Assembly (NCBI RefSeq): GCF_016820515.1
Contig: NZ_JADHDV010000002.1
Location: 119,600-183,599, forward strand
DNA: 64,000 nucleotides
Direction: 5' to 3'
Origin: Pseudoxanthomonas beigongshangi
GTDB lineage: Bacteria; Pseudomonadota; Gammaproteobacteria; Xanthomonadales; Xanthomonadaceae
Shown here piece by piece: positions 17,540 through 25,599 of this stretch. A program made the translations under genes and the position numbers. How positions within the stretch are numbered: the first letter of the stretch is position 1; the number at the start of each line of letters is the position of its first letter. The notes under the pieces were generated by a model. The model saw only the letters and a list, made by a program, of their open reading frames with translations. It was not told the DNA's origin and did not search any database.

Positions 17540-17880
17540 GCTTCCTCCTTCAAGGCACCGGGGGCGCCAGGGTTGTCGTGAAGGCCGTGCAGCGCCATCG
17601 CGCGGCGCAAGAGGGCGTAGTCCGGTGGATCGCGCCGGAGTGCCGCCAACGCCCACCGCCGCCAACGGATACGTGTGCGCCGGTCCCGGGCGGTCGGGTG
17701 GTCGACCACTGACCGCAGACGGTCGCCTGCTCGCAGGACGCGCCAGGCGGCAGCCACGGTGGCACGGTGGTCGCCAGCCAGCACCGCGGCAGCAAGAGCG
17801 TGCCGAGCATTCCTGAACAAGCGGCGTGCCCGCTGTGGCGATGCCGCTGTGGGCTCGCCAGTATCGATTTCAGGCTTCAT
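17536..17880 (-). CDS. Island hypothetical protein, 114 aa, Arg/Ala-rich
   Basis: ATG 17880 is preceded by GAGGAAG and lies inside the 3' end of the upstream gene (11-base overlap). The stop overlaps the next start. The product begins MKPEIDTGEPTAASPQRARR and is very rich in Arg and Ala (RNARHALAAAVLAGDHRATV, RRTRIRWRRWALAALRRD). It is possibly helical and nucleic-acid-binding because of its charge. No family is recognised. Confidence 0.65.
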   Translation of the reverse strand: MKPEIDTGEPTAASPQRARRLFRNARHALAAAVLAGDHRATVAAAWRVLRAGDRLRSVVDHPTARDRRTRIRWRRWALAALRRDPPDYALLRRAMALHGLHDNPGAPGALKEEA

Positions 17881-18391
17881 TTTCTTCCTCGCTGTCTTCG
17901 TCGTCGCCATCGGCAACTTCCTCGAGTGCTGTGACGATCAGTCCCTCGAGAATCTCGAGCTCGTCGACGGTCAGATGCGGGATATCGCCCTTCGCGGCAC
18001 TCGGTACACCCAGCAATCGATTTCGCACCTGAGTTAGCAGGGTGACGTAGCTCCCCCGAATGACCTCGGCATCTACCAACCGACCGCGCTCACGTTCGAG
18101 ATCGAGCTGCACGCGATCGGCCTGCAATCGAGCCAGTCGCGCACGCTGCTGGCGGCCGTCTATCGCGGCGGCAGCTACCTGTGGGTCGACGGCAGTCGGT
18201 TTGGCCTTCGCCGCTGCGCGCAGACTGGCGATATAGCCGCGCACGCCGGCCTGAATTTCGTACCGGCCTCCGGGTGCGCGAGGAACAACACCTTCCTGCG
18301 CGAGTTCACGGACCCTCCGGGCAGACACGTCCAGCAACGCCGCCAGCTCGGCGGCGCTGCAGGTTGCAGGCCAGGGCGACAGCGTAGCCAC
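17870..18391 (-). CDS. gpNu1-like phage small terminase / DNA-packaging protein
   Basis: A 173-residue protein built like lambda gpNu1, the small terminase subunit that recognises DNA for packaging. An N-terminal winged-HTH segment (CSAAELAALLDVSARRVREL, then GVVPRAPGGRYEIQAGV) is followed by RQQRARLARLQADRVQLDLE. That aligns by eye with the gpNu1 linker RHRLTRAQADAQELKN. A domain with SYVTLLTQVRNRLLGVPSAA and an acidic tail follow. The start is GTG 18391, two bases after the upstream stop. No large terminase is present. In satellites a TerS-like protein redirects a helper phage's packaging machinery; that role is inferred here. Confidence 0.72.
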   Translation of the reverse strand: MATLSPWPATCSAAELAALLDVSARRVRELAQEGVVPRAPGGRYEIQAGVRGYIASLRAAAKAKPTAVDPQVAAAAIDGRQQRARLARLQADRVQLDLERERGRLVDAEVIRGSYVTLLTQVRNRLLGVPSAAKGDIPHLTVDELEILEGLIVTALEEVADGDDEDSEEENEA

Positions 18392-18393
18392 CG

Positions 18394-19179
18394 TCAGTAG
18401 TGGCGCCGGACGGCGTCTGCGTTGCGGTCAAGAATATTGCCGCCGTCGGGATCCGGCAGCACGGCACGCTGGGTCAAGATGCTCGGCGGCGCGTGGCGCT
18501 GCTGGGTGATGATGCGTTCGGTCCGCCTGGTCTCGGTGTAGGTGACGGGCTTGGAATCCAGCGATCGCCCGGTGGCGTCCGTGACGGTCGGGCCGCCGTG
18601 ACGATCGACAACCTGCCGCTCCTCAGAGCGCTCCGGTCGGAACCGGCGTTCATCCGGCAGCTGCGCCGCGCACTCGACGCCAGCGGAGCGCGCAAGGTCA
18701 CGGTCTCGGATCAGCTCGGCGGCGGCTGCCTCAATCTTCTCGAGCAGCGTCGCCACAGTTCGGGCGGCGCCGACATACTCGGCGACCTGCTTCTCCATCG
18801 CGACGGCCGCCTTCACCGCACGCACTGCAGCGGCCTCACCCTCGGCCCGGCGCTCTTCGGCGGCGACAAGGGCCAAGCGCTCGTCCGCCGTTTGGATGGC
18901 CAACGCCAAGCGATCGACCTGTCGGTTCAAGCGAGCGGCCTCGGCTTCGTGCCGCTGCTGCGCTTCCTCCCCAGCTAGAATTGCTGCCCGCTCGCTGGCA
19001 GCGTGCGAGGCGACAGCAGTCTGGGCAGACCCCAGCCGCTCCCGCAGCAGGTCACCCACCTTCACGCCATCGGCGACCGCGTGGAAGTCCAGCAGGGTCA
19101 GCAGATCATTGCTGGCATCGGCGAACGGCTCGCCGGCCTGCATCTGGCCGGCAGCGCCGGCGGTTCGATTGTTCGTCAT
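18394..19179 (-). CDS. Coiled-coil island protein, 261 aa
   Basis: The start at 19179 has GAGGAA upstream. The middle of the protein (about 50-160) is a long Ala/Glu/Arg-rich coiled coil (AAILAGEEAQQRHEAEAARL, ERLALVAAEERRAEGEAAAV). The C-terminal third is Arg/Pro-rich (TYTETRRTERIITQQRHAPP). The N-terminal region NRTAGAAGQMQAGEPFADAS resembles the start of the next upstream small gene (ITAGHFQAGHSLDQA), suggesting paralogous leaders. No family is recognised. A structural or scaffolding role is possible but not shown. Confidence 0.7.
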   Translation of the reverse strand: MTNNRTAGAAGQMQAGEPFADASNDLLTLLDFHAVADGVKVGDLLRERLGSAQTAVASHAASERAAILAGEEAQQRHEAEAARLNRQVDRLALAIQTADERLALVAAEERRAEGEAAAVRAVKAAVAMEKQVAEYVGAARTVATLLEKIEAAAAELIRDRDLARSAGVECAAQLPDERRFRPERSEERQVVDRHGGPTVTDATGRSLDSKPVTYTETRRTERIITQQRHAPPSILTQRAVLPDPDGGNILDRNADAVRRHY

Positions 19180-19194
19180 TTCGTGTTCCTCGAG

Positions 19195-19431
19195 TCAGGC
19201 CAGGCCCATGGCCTTGGCGGTTGCGATCAGGTCGGTGGGCGACAACGCCTTTCCCAGCGCGGTCAACGCTGCATCGGTGGGCATACCGGTGGCGACCAGT
19301 TCCAGCGCCAATGCCGGAGCAGCATCGGCGTCGCGGTGGTTGAGAATCGTTCGCGCGCGTTGCAAGGCTAAGGTCGCTTGGTCGAGTGAGTGGCCGGCTT
19401 GAAAGTGGCCGGCGGTGATGGTGCTGGTTAT
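19195..19431 (-). CDS. Small island protein with apparent ATA start, 78 aa
   Basis: An open frame reads ITSTITAGHFQAGHSLDQAT, ALQRARTILNHRDADAAPAL and ends IATAKAMGLA. An in-frame TAA lies six codons upstream, and a strong GAAGGAG site is placed six bases before an ATA codon at 19431-19429. The next in-frame ATG would discard more than half of the protein. Either ATA is used as a rare start, or an ATG has mutated (or been miscalled) to ATA. Its N-terminus resembles that of the following 261-aa protein. Confidence 0.55.
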   Translation of the reverse strand: MTSTITAGHFQAGHSLDQATLALQRARTILNHRDADAAPALALELVATGMPTDAALTALGKALSPTDLIATAKAMGLA

Positions 19432-19522
19432 GCTGTTCTCCTTCGCTTAGCCGCGGCCGGTGCGCGGCGGGAATCCGGCTATACCGCTCACAGCCGCTTC
19501 AGCGGGCTGCTGTGCTCGTCGG

Positions 19523-19708
19523 TCATTCCGACGTGGCCCTGCCGTCCTGGGTGCCTGGTGTGGGCTGTGCAGCCGATGGCGGCGGAACCGGGGTAATTTC
19601 GTGCGGGGCTTCCTGTGGTGAGGCCGGGCAGTCGCCGTCCCCCGTAGCCCCCTCCCTCTCAGGGAGGACCCGCGACACCGGTGGGGTACCCAGCAGGCCC
19701 GCTATCAC
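19523..19708 (-). CDS. Small Pro-rich island protein, 61 aa
   Basis: GTG 19708 overlaps the stop of the upstream 119-aa gene (GTGA), with AGGAG eight bases upstream, so it is probably translated by coupling. The product begins MIAGLLGTPPVSRVLPEREG and ends in a Pro/Ala/Thr-rich, probably disordered stretch. No family is recognised. Two even smaller overlapping frames follow (12 and 14 codons, 19526 to 19447) and are not annotated as genes. Confidence 0.45.
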   Translation of the reverse strand: MIAGLLGTPPVSRVLPEREGATGDGDCPASPQEAPHEITPVPPPSAAQPTPGTQDGRATSE

Positions 19709-20064
19709 GCCTTACGCTCCTGCCGCGCGGCCCAACCTCGGCGACCGCTCACGGCGTTCCGGTACTCGCGCTCGACCTGGGCGGCCAGTTCGTGGGCGCG
19801 CTGTTCCTGTTGTGCCTGAGCAGCGGCGACGCGTGTCGCGCTGGTCGGCCGCAGATGGCGTGCAATGTATGGAGAAGCGAGGCCCGCAGCCACGGTTTCG
19901 CGGTCGAGGTGACTGCGCACTTCCTGCAGACCCTCCAGCGTCTGGATCAGCGCGCGGTCGAGCGTCCCTGCTGTGGGATCAAGCCGACCACGGCGGCGGC
20001 CGATACGGGCCAGGGCGTGAAAGGCGGCGTCGAGGTCGGCGGCGTCGGCATGGTAGTCGGTCAT
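19705..20064 (-). CDS. Island hypothetical protein, 119 aa
   Basis: Begins MTDYHADAADLDAAFHALAR at ATG 20064 and continues with TLDRALIQTLEGLQEVRSHL. It has an Ala/Gln/Glu-rich helix (AAAQAQQEQRAHELAAQVER) and a basic end. The ribosome binding site is weak. It is the first gene downstream of the iteron-like region. It is helical and soluble, and no family is recognised. Confidence 0.6.
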   Translation of the reverse strand: MTDYHADAADLDAAFHALARIGRRRGRLDPTAGTLDRALIQTLEGLQEVRSHLDRETVAAGLASPYIARHLRPTSATRVAAAQAQQEQRAHELAAQVEREYRNAVSGRRGWAARQERKA

Positions 20065-20148
20065 CGCTTTGGGCCTAGGTGACGGAAGTGGCTATCTGTG
20101 TCGATGGTCATGCGGTCTTTCCTTGCTTGGTCGATCCGGCTTCCGATT

Positions 20149-20238
20149 CATCCGGTTTGTTCCGGTTCCCTAAGGAAACCGGAAAACCGGATACCGGCAT
20201 TCCGGATGAAAGCGGAACAAACCGGATGCAAACCGGAT
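20149..20238. repeat. Iteron-like AAACCGGAT repeats in a 16-bp inverted repeat
   Basis: Exact AAACCGGAT occurs at 20184-20192, 20219-20227 and 20230-20238, with an inverted copy ATCCGGTTT at 20150-20158 and partial units between. The outer arms CATCCGGTTTGTTCCG (20149-20164) and CGGAACAAACCGGATG (20213-20228) are a perfect 16-bp inverted repeat. The region is non-coding and lies immediately downstream of the RepA-like ATPase gene. It is a candidate replication origin of the excised island, or a regulatory site; neither is proven. Confidence 0.65.
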
Positions 20239-20262
20239 TAAAAGCGGATGCCGAGAAGCGGC

Positions 20263-21411
20263 TCATGCCCAACCCTCCCCAAGCTCAACGAACCCAGCGT
20301 TGCGTCGGATCTTCCCGGCGTTTATCAGGCTCTCGGTCACGTCATGGAATCGGTTGGCCGGCATGCCTGCGTCTTTGCACTTGTCGCGCCACTCAGAGAA
20401 AGAGACACGCGCGGTGCCCGGGTCGCGCCCATCCTTGGCAACGTTTGCCCGGTGGTGGTCGAAGGTGTCGTGCAAGATGCGCATCGCAGTGGTCTGCCAT
20501 TTGCCTCGGCCGGCCTTGCCTTGGGCGGGCGGCGGCGCATAGGCGGTCGGGCGTAGCACCACAGAGGTGACTGGCACGCCGTCGTCATCGGTAATTCCAG
20601 TCTCGACGGGCGAGACACGGAAGGCCAGACCCTCGTGCTCAGGGCCTTCCTTCATCTTGGTGTTGTCGAGACGGACCGTGCCGTCCTCGTCGCGACCCGT
20701 GCGCCATTCACTGTCGATGGCGCCGATCAGCACGGACGAGCCGCGGGCCCGGGATTTGTCCATGTGGCCGGTGTGATGCAACAGCAGGATGCAGGCACCG
20801 GTCATCGTGCGTAGCTCGTCCAGGACGGCCACGCCTCGCGTCATGTCCAGACTGCTGTTCTCGTCGGCCGGCCCGAAGTTCCGATTCATCGTGTCGAACA
20901 CGATCAGAACCGGTGCACCATGCTGGCGCATGAACTCAGCGACCACGGCCAGTAGCTCGGCAGCTCGGGTCTCGTCGGTAAGCGCCGCGGCTTCGTTCGA
21001 GATGAACAGCGGTGCCCCGGCAAGGTCGATGCCATGGCCAATGCTCCATCCGCGGATCCGGACAGCCAAACCGCTCCGTCCCTCACCGAGAAAAAGCAGC
21101 ACTGGCCCTTGGTGCACGGACTGCCCACACCAGGGTGTGCCCGTTGCGATGCAGCACATCCAGTCGATGGAAACAAATGTCTTGTAGGTGCCAGCAGCAC
21201 CGATTAGCGATGCCAGGCTATCGCGTGCCAGCACATTGCGGATCAGATGGGCGATCGGCTTCGGCTGTAGCGCCGTACTGATAGGGTCGAGCCGCAGACT
21301 ACGTCCGCTACCGTGGCTGCCGCGCTTCCTTGTTTCGGCGGCACCAAGCGCGCTGAACTCAGCAGCCAGAGCCTCGTCGCGATCATCTGCGAGTGGTCGA
21401 ATATCGGTCAT
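20263..21411 (-). CDS. RepA-like AAA ATPase (RecA-fold replicative helicase type)
   Basis: A 382-residue ATPase of the hexameric RepA/AAA_25 kind found on plasmids and satellites. Walker A is GAAGTYKT at 71-78 and a Walker B-like strand is APVLIVFDTMNR. LLLHHTGHMDKSRARGSSVL gives the conserved His and sensor region, and GKWQTTAMRILHDTFDHHRA precedes a C-terminal winged-helix-like region. The ATG overlaps the upstream small gene (ATGA). Next to an iteron-like region, it is the likely replication protein of the excised element. No primase domain is visible. Confidence 0.82.
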   Translation of the reverse strand: MTDIRPLADDRDEALAAEFSALGAAETRKRGSHGSGRSLRLDPISTALQPKPIAHLIRNVLARDSLASLIGAAGTYKTFVSIDWMCCIATGTPWCGQSVHQGPVLLFLGEGRSGLAVRIRGWSIGHGIDLAGAPLFISNEAAALTDETRAAELLAVVAEFMRQHGAPVLIVFDTMNRNFGPADENSSLDMTRGVAVLDELRTMTGACILLLHHTGHMDKSRARGSSVLIGAIDSEWRTGRDEDGTVRLDNTKMKEGPEHEGLAFRVSPVETGITDDDGVPVTSVVLRPTAYAPPPAQGKAGRGKWQTTAMRILHDTFDHHRANVAKDGRDPGTARVSFSEWRDKCKDAGMPANRFHDVTESLINAGKIRRNAGFVELGEGWA

Positions 21412-21554
21412 TCGGGAATCTTGCCGATAGGGCCACGGGCATTGGGACTAACGCGCGTTAGTGCGAAGGAGGTTTCCATACCGTCAGCGTGTTCTCTCAC
21501 AAAAGAGACTTTCCATTGACGCGCGTCACCAAAGAGCGCGGTCCGGACCACCAT
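21408..21554 (-). CDS. Small protein upstream of the RepA-like gene, 48 aa
   Basis: The frame begins MVVRTALFGDARQWKVSFVR and ends NARGPIGKIPE, with its TGA overlapping the ATG of the ATPase gene. The coupling and the protein-like sequence support a real gene. The start is uncertain, because the ribosome binding site is weak and GTG codons lie just upstream. The function is unknown; small genes in this position often regulate replication. Confidence 0.5.
   Translation of the reverse strand: MVVRTALFGDARQWKVSFVREHADGMETSFALTRVSPNARGPIGKIPE
21447..21528. promoter_or_regulatory. Two palindromes with ACGCGCGT core
   Basis: ACTAACGCGCGTTAGT (21447-21462) is a perfect 16-bp palindrome and TGACGCGCGTCA (21517-21528) a perfect 12-bp one. 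Both share the core ACGCGCGT. They lie inside the small coding region just before the RepA-like gene. A pair of related palindromes suggests binding sites for an island regulator such as the AlpA-like protein; this is inferred. Confidence 0.4.
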
Positions 21555-21604
21555 CACGGGACAGGCAACCCTCAGCAACCCTTGTTTTGAGGGACGCTGA
21601 GGGT

Positions 21605-21856
21605 TCACTTCGTGGCAGCCCCGACCTGCGTGCGATCGCGTGCAGCGATGCGCACCAGGTAGTCGTTGACGTCGGATAGGCGCCAGGCGCGAGCCCGAGG
21701 GCCCAGTTCTACTGGCTGCGGGGCCTCGCCCGACGCTAGGCGCCGGTACCACTCAGTTCGGGAGACAGGAATGATTGCGAGGACTTGAGGCAACCGGAGA
21801 AGGCGCTCACCTTCGCGGATTTCTCCACCTGTTGCGGTGAGAGTTGGGGACTTCAT
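21605..21856 (-). CDS. alpA: AlpA-family phage/satellite regulatory protein
   Basis: An 83-residue MerR/AlpA-type winged-HTH protein with ERLLRLPQVLAIIPVSRTEW, YRRLASGEAPQPVELGPRAR and AWRLSDVNDYLVR, the canonical AlpA pattern. ATG 21856 has GAGGTG upstream; the longer reading from 21874 lacks support. AlpA proteins control integrase and excision genes in P4-like and PICI-like satellites. It lies between the integrase and replication genes, the position expected for such an element. A promoter-like TTGCAA and TAGTTT pair with a 16-bp gap lies upstream. Confidence 0.85.
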   Translation of the reverse strand: MKSPTLTATGGEIREGERLLRLPQVLAIIPVSRTEWYRRLASGEAPQPVELGPRARAWRLSDVNDYLVRIAARDRTQVGAATK

Positions 21857-22023
21857 GGCGCACCTCGTTGTCAAAAGGTGCTACCCAAACTAACCACGAG
21901 AACGGACTTTGCAACAACTTTTTTTCGCGTGTTCCCGTGACTTCACGCGACTTCCCGGCACACACAATTAGTCCCCGAAATCTGATCGGTCTCGACCCGC
22001 GTCAGCAGGCCAACTGCGCAAAC

Positions 22024-23256
22024 TCAGCCAGCCGCGCGCCGAAACGGCACAACCTTTCCTGCCCCGTCGCGCTGCCCCTCAATCAAGTCAGCCCACGCGA
22101 TCATCATGGTCCGGCGCTCGTCCAGGTAGGTCGTGCGGTGATAGGCGCTGCGGATCTTGTTCGCTTCGACGTGTGCCAGCTGCCGCTCGATCGCATCCGG
22201 ACGGAACCCGAGACCGTTCAACTCGGTCGACGCCAGCGCGCGGAATCCATGGGCCGTCACGTCGCCGAATCCTATCCGCTGCAGGCCAGCGAGCAGCGTC
22301 GAGTCGCCCATCGGCGTGCGCGGGTGGACGCGATGCGGGAAAAGGAACTCCCCGTGACCAGTGAGCTCGCGAAGCTGCCCGAGCAACTCGACCACCTTAG
22401 GAGCCAACGGCACGACATGTGGCCGGCGGTTTTTCATGCGCTCGGCCGGAATCGACCAGGTGGGCGCGGCCTGCCCTTGGTCATTCTTGGCGGCTAGGTC
22501 AAACTCGCCCCAGCGCGCGCCACGTAGCTCACCGGAGCGCACGAAGGTGAGGAGCAGCAGGTGCAGGGCGATGCGCGTCTCGGGCTGCCCGGGGTAGTCG
22601 TCCAGGGCGGCAAGGAACGCGCCCACGCGGGCCAGTGGCAGCGCGGCGAAGTTCCGGCGCGTCGGCGGCGTTAGGGCACCTTCCAGGTCACGGGCCGGGT
22701 TCGATTCAGCGCGCGCGGTGGCCACCGCGAAATTCAGGACGCCCCGGATCCTCTGAAGCAGGCGGCCGGCGCTATCCAGTGATCCGCGGCGCTCGACCTC
22801 GCGCAGGACTGCCAGGACCTCGGCCGCGGACAGGTCCGACACGGGGCGGCCACCGATACGCGGGAACGCATCTCGCTCAAGTTGGGCAACCAGGTTCTTG
22901 CGATGACGCTCCGACCAGCGCGCGCCACGGGTCCTGACCCACTCGCGCGCTACCGCCTCGAAGCTGTTTGCGGCTTTGACAGCAGCAGCCACGCGCTCTG
23001 TGCGCCGCACTTCGCTAGGGTCTCGTCCATTGCGCAAGTGGGCGCGCGCCTCGTCGCGTCGGCGTCGAGCCTCAGCGAGTCCGACCTCGTGCGAAGCACC
23101 CAGCGCAAGGCGCTTCTCCTTCCCGCCAAAGCGATATTTCAGCCGCCACAGGCGCGAGCCATTGGGCATGACTTCCAGGTAAAGACCGTCGCCATCGAAA
23201 TGCTTGCCCGTAGGCGCCGTGCGAACTCGGGCCGAGGTGAGTTTGTTGGTCGCCAT
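22024..23256 (-). CDS. int: Tyrosine-type integrase (P4-like, DUF4102 N-terminus)
   Basis: A 410-residue site-specific recombinase that should integrate and excise the island. It has an N-terminal DUF4102-type arm (SARVRTAPTGKHFDGDGLYL), a core-binding SAM-like domain, and a catalytic domain with Arg240 (TFVRSGELRGARW). HGFR is at 336-339, with His362 and nucleophile Tyr377 (AYHRTTYLDERRTMM). All expected catalytic residues are present, so it is probably active. It lies next to attR with its start toward the attachment site. It is full length for the P4 integrase family. Confidence 0.94.
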   Translation of the reverse strand: MATNKLTSARVRTAPTGKHFDGDGLYLEVMPNGSRLWRLKYRFGGKEKRLALGASHEVGLAEARRRRDEARAHLRNGRDPSEVRRTERVAAAVKAANSFEAVAREWVRTRGARWSERHRKNLVAQLERDAFPRIGGRPVSDLSAAEVLAVLREVERRGSLDSAGRLLQRIRGVLNFAVATARAESNPARDLEGALTPPTRRNFAALPLARVGAFLAALDDYPGQPETRIALHLLLLTFVRSGELRGARWGEFDLAAKNDQGQAAPTWSIPAERMKNRRPHVVPLAPKVVELLGQLRELTGHGEFLFPHRVHPRTPMGDSTLLAGLQRIGFGDVTAHGFRALASTELNGLGFRPDAIERQLAHVEANKIRSAYHRTTYLDERRTMMIAWADLIEGQRDGAGKVVPFRRAAG

Positions 23257-23258
23257 CG

Positions 23259-23333
23259 TGGGGGCATCCTCGCCGGGAATGTGGGGGCATGACCGCCCCT
23301 AACCCGGGGGCATGCCCCCATATTTGCCCCCGT
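23259..23333. promoter_or_regulatory. GGGGGCA repeats upstream of int
   Basis: TGGGGGCAT occurs at 23259-23267 and 23282-23290, and a variant at 23305-23313. Inverted copies are at 23312-23320 (ATGCCCCCA) and 23325-23333 (TTGCCCCCG). The third and fourth copies form the palindrome GGGGGCATGCCCCC (23306-23319). A further perfect palindrome, ATATCCGGATAT, is at 23387-23398. The cluster lies between int and attR, where integrase arm sites or a regulator operator are expected. Function is inferred. Confidence 0.55.
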
Positions 23334-23429
23334 CAGGTCGAGCCGTCAAGGCTGCTCATGGGACATAATGGCTCCATAAGTGCTTGATATCCGGATATAT
23401 CTGTATCCCCTATGGGACACCTTGGAACC

Positions 23430-23762
23430 CTATGCAGCAGCCGTCGTAAAGCTTTCGCCACAGCCACACTCGGCGGTGGCGTTGGGATTGCGGAACAGGA
23501 AGGTTTCGCCCAGGCCCTGCTTGGCGAAGTCGATCTCGGTGCCGTCCACCAGCGCCAGGCTCTGCGCGTCAACGTAGATGCGCACGCCCTCGAACTCGAA
23601 CACGGTGTCGCCCTCGCGCTCCTCGCGGGCCAGATCGGCGACATGGCCCCAACCGGAGCAGCCTGTGCGGGCAACGCCGAAACGCAGGCCCAGCGCGCCC
23701 GGCGTCTGCTCGACGAAACGCTGCACGCGCTCCAGGGCGACGGGGGTCAGGGTGATGGCCAT
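23430..23762 (-). CDS. A-type Fe-S cluster carrier protein (IscA/ErpA-like)
   Basis: A 110-residue HesB/IscA-family protein that delivers Fe-S clusters to apo-proteins. The three cluster-binding cysteines are Cys35 (ARTGCSGWGHV), Cys99 and Cys101 (ECGCGESF). It is full length with the normal family start MAITLTPVALERVQRFVEQT. Its last codons come from the inserted island, which gives an end TTAAA in place of the ancestral TTQADAA. The coding function is therefore restored by the element. It is divergent from asnS. ErpA and IscA cannot be told apart with certainty here. Confidence 0.9.
   Translation of the reverse strand: MAITLTPVALERVQRFVEQTPGALGLRFGVARTGCSGWGHVADLAREEREGDTVFEFEGVRIYVDAQSLALVDGTEIDFAKQGLGETFLFRNPNATAECGCGESFTTAAA
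23446..23468. repeat. attR direct repeat in the 3' end of the Fe-S carrier gene
   Basis: Matches the left copy at 13279-13301 at 20 of 23 positions, with the identical core AAGCTTTCGCC. It encodes the conserved CGCGESF segment, and the three differences are synonymous. The codons after it (TTT ACG ACG GCT GCT GCA) look unlike host usage, consistent with an island-supplied gene end. Confidence 0.82.
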
Positions 23763-23873
23763 GCATTCCTCCAGGCGGGACGTCGATTATAGGCCGTGGA
23801 CGAGCCGCTGGGCCCGTCGCTCCGGTAAACTCCACCGTTCCATAAATAGTCCTGTTACGGAAGGATTCAAGTC

Positions 23874-25274
<1,401 letters not shown>

Positions 25275-25293
25275 GCCGGAGCGGATTGCAACG

Positions 25294-25599
25294 ATGCTGC
25301 TGTTCTTTGCCCTGTGTTTTGTCGGCGTCGCCATCGCCGGCTTCTGCGCGTTCGTGATCTTCTGGCCGCTCACGCTGGTGCATATCCGGGATCGGCATGC
25401 CGCGCTCGGCGGCCAGTGGGGCGAAGGCGCTTTCCTCAAGCCGATCGCGCTGCGCTGGCTGCTGGCGCGCGGCTACCTGCCGCTGCGCGACAGTTCGCTC
25501 AGCGGCCTGGCCGCGCCGGCGCGCATTTCGCTGCTGGTGATCTTCGTTGCCCTGGTGTCGTCGGGGTTGCTGACGGTGTTCTCGCTGGTGCTCAAATGA
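25294..25599 (+). CDS. Small membrane protein, 101 aa
   Basis: Two hydrophobic spans are evident: residues about 1-30 (LLFFALCFVGVAIAGFCAFV) and 77-100 (ISLLVIFVALVSSGLLTVFS). A soluble loop of about 45 residues separates them. It starts 19 bases after asnS and its stop overlaps the next start (ATGA), so it is probably part of the asnS transcript. The family and function are unknown. Confidence 0.75.
   Translation: MLLFFALCFVGVAIAGFCAFVIFWPLTLVHIRDRHAALGGQWGEGAFLKPIALRWLLARGYLPLRDSSLSGLAAPARISLLVIFVALVSSGLLTVFSLVLK

Larger units (their letters stand above)
13279..23468. mobile_element. 10.2-kb integrated island, PICI-like phage satellite
   Basis: Bounded by a 23-bp imperfect direct repeat (13279-13301 and 23446-23468, 20 of 23 identical). 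The right copy is in the 3' end of the A-type Fe-S carrier gene; the left copy is that gene's displaced original 3' end. Contents from the right: tyrosine integrase, AlpA-like regulator, RepA-like ATPase, iteron-like region, small genes, coiled-coil protein, gpNu1-like small terminase, TAC module, DUF3606, LuxR and acyltransferase remnants. Nearly all genes are on the minus strand. Absence of large terminase, capsid and tail genes points to a satellite that uses a helper phage, rather than a full prophage. A plasmid-like integrative element is the main alternative. Confidence 0.82.

Noticed and set aside
20149-20238. CRISPR array
   Set aside because: The repeat unit is 9 bp, spacing is irregular and units occur in both orientations. 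There is no cas gene. Iteron-like DNA is the better reading.
13279-23468. Complete prophage
   Set aside because: Integrase, AlpA and a TerS-like protein are present, but there is no large terminase, portal, capsid, tail or lysis gene in 10.2 kb. A satellite or other integrative island fits better.
13279-23468. Integrative conjugative element
   Set aside because: No relaxase, type IV coupling protein or mating-pair formation gene is visible, and the size is too small.
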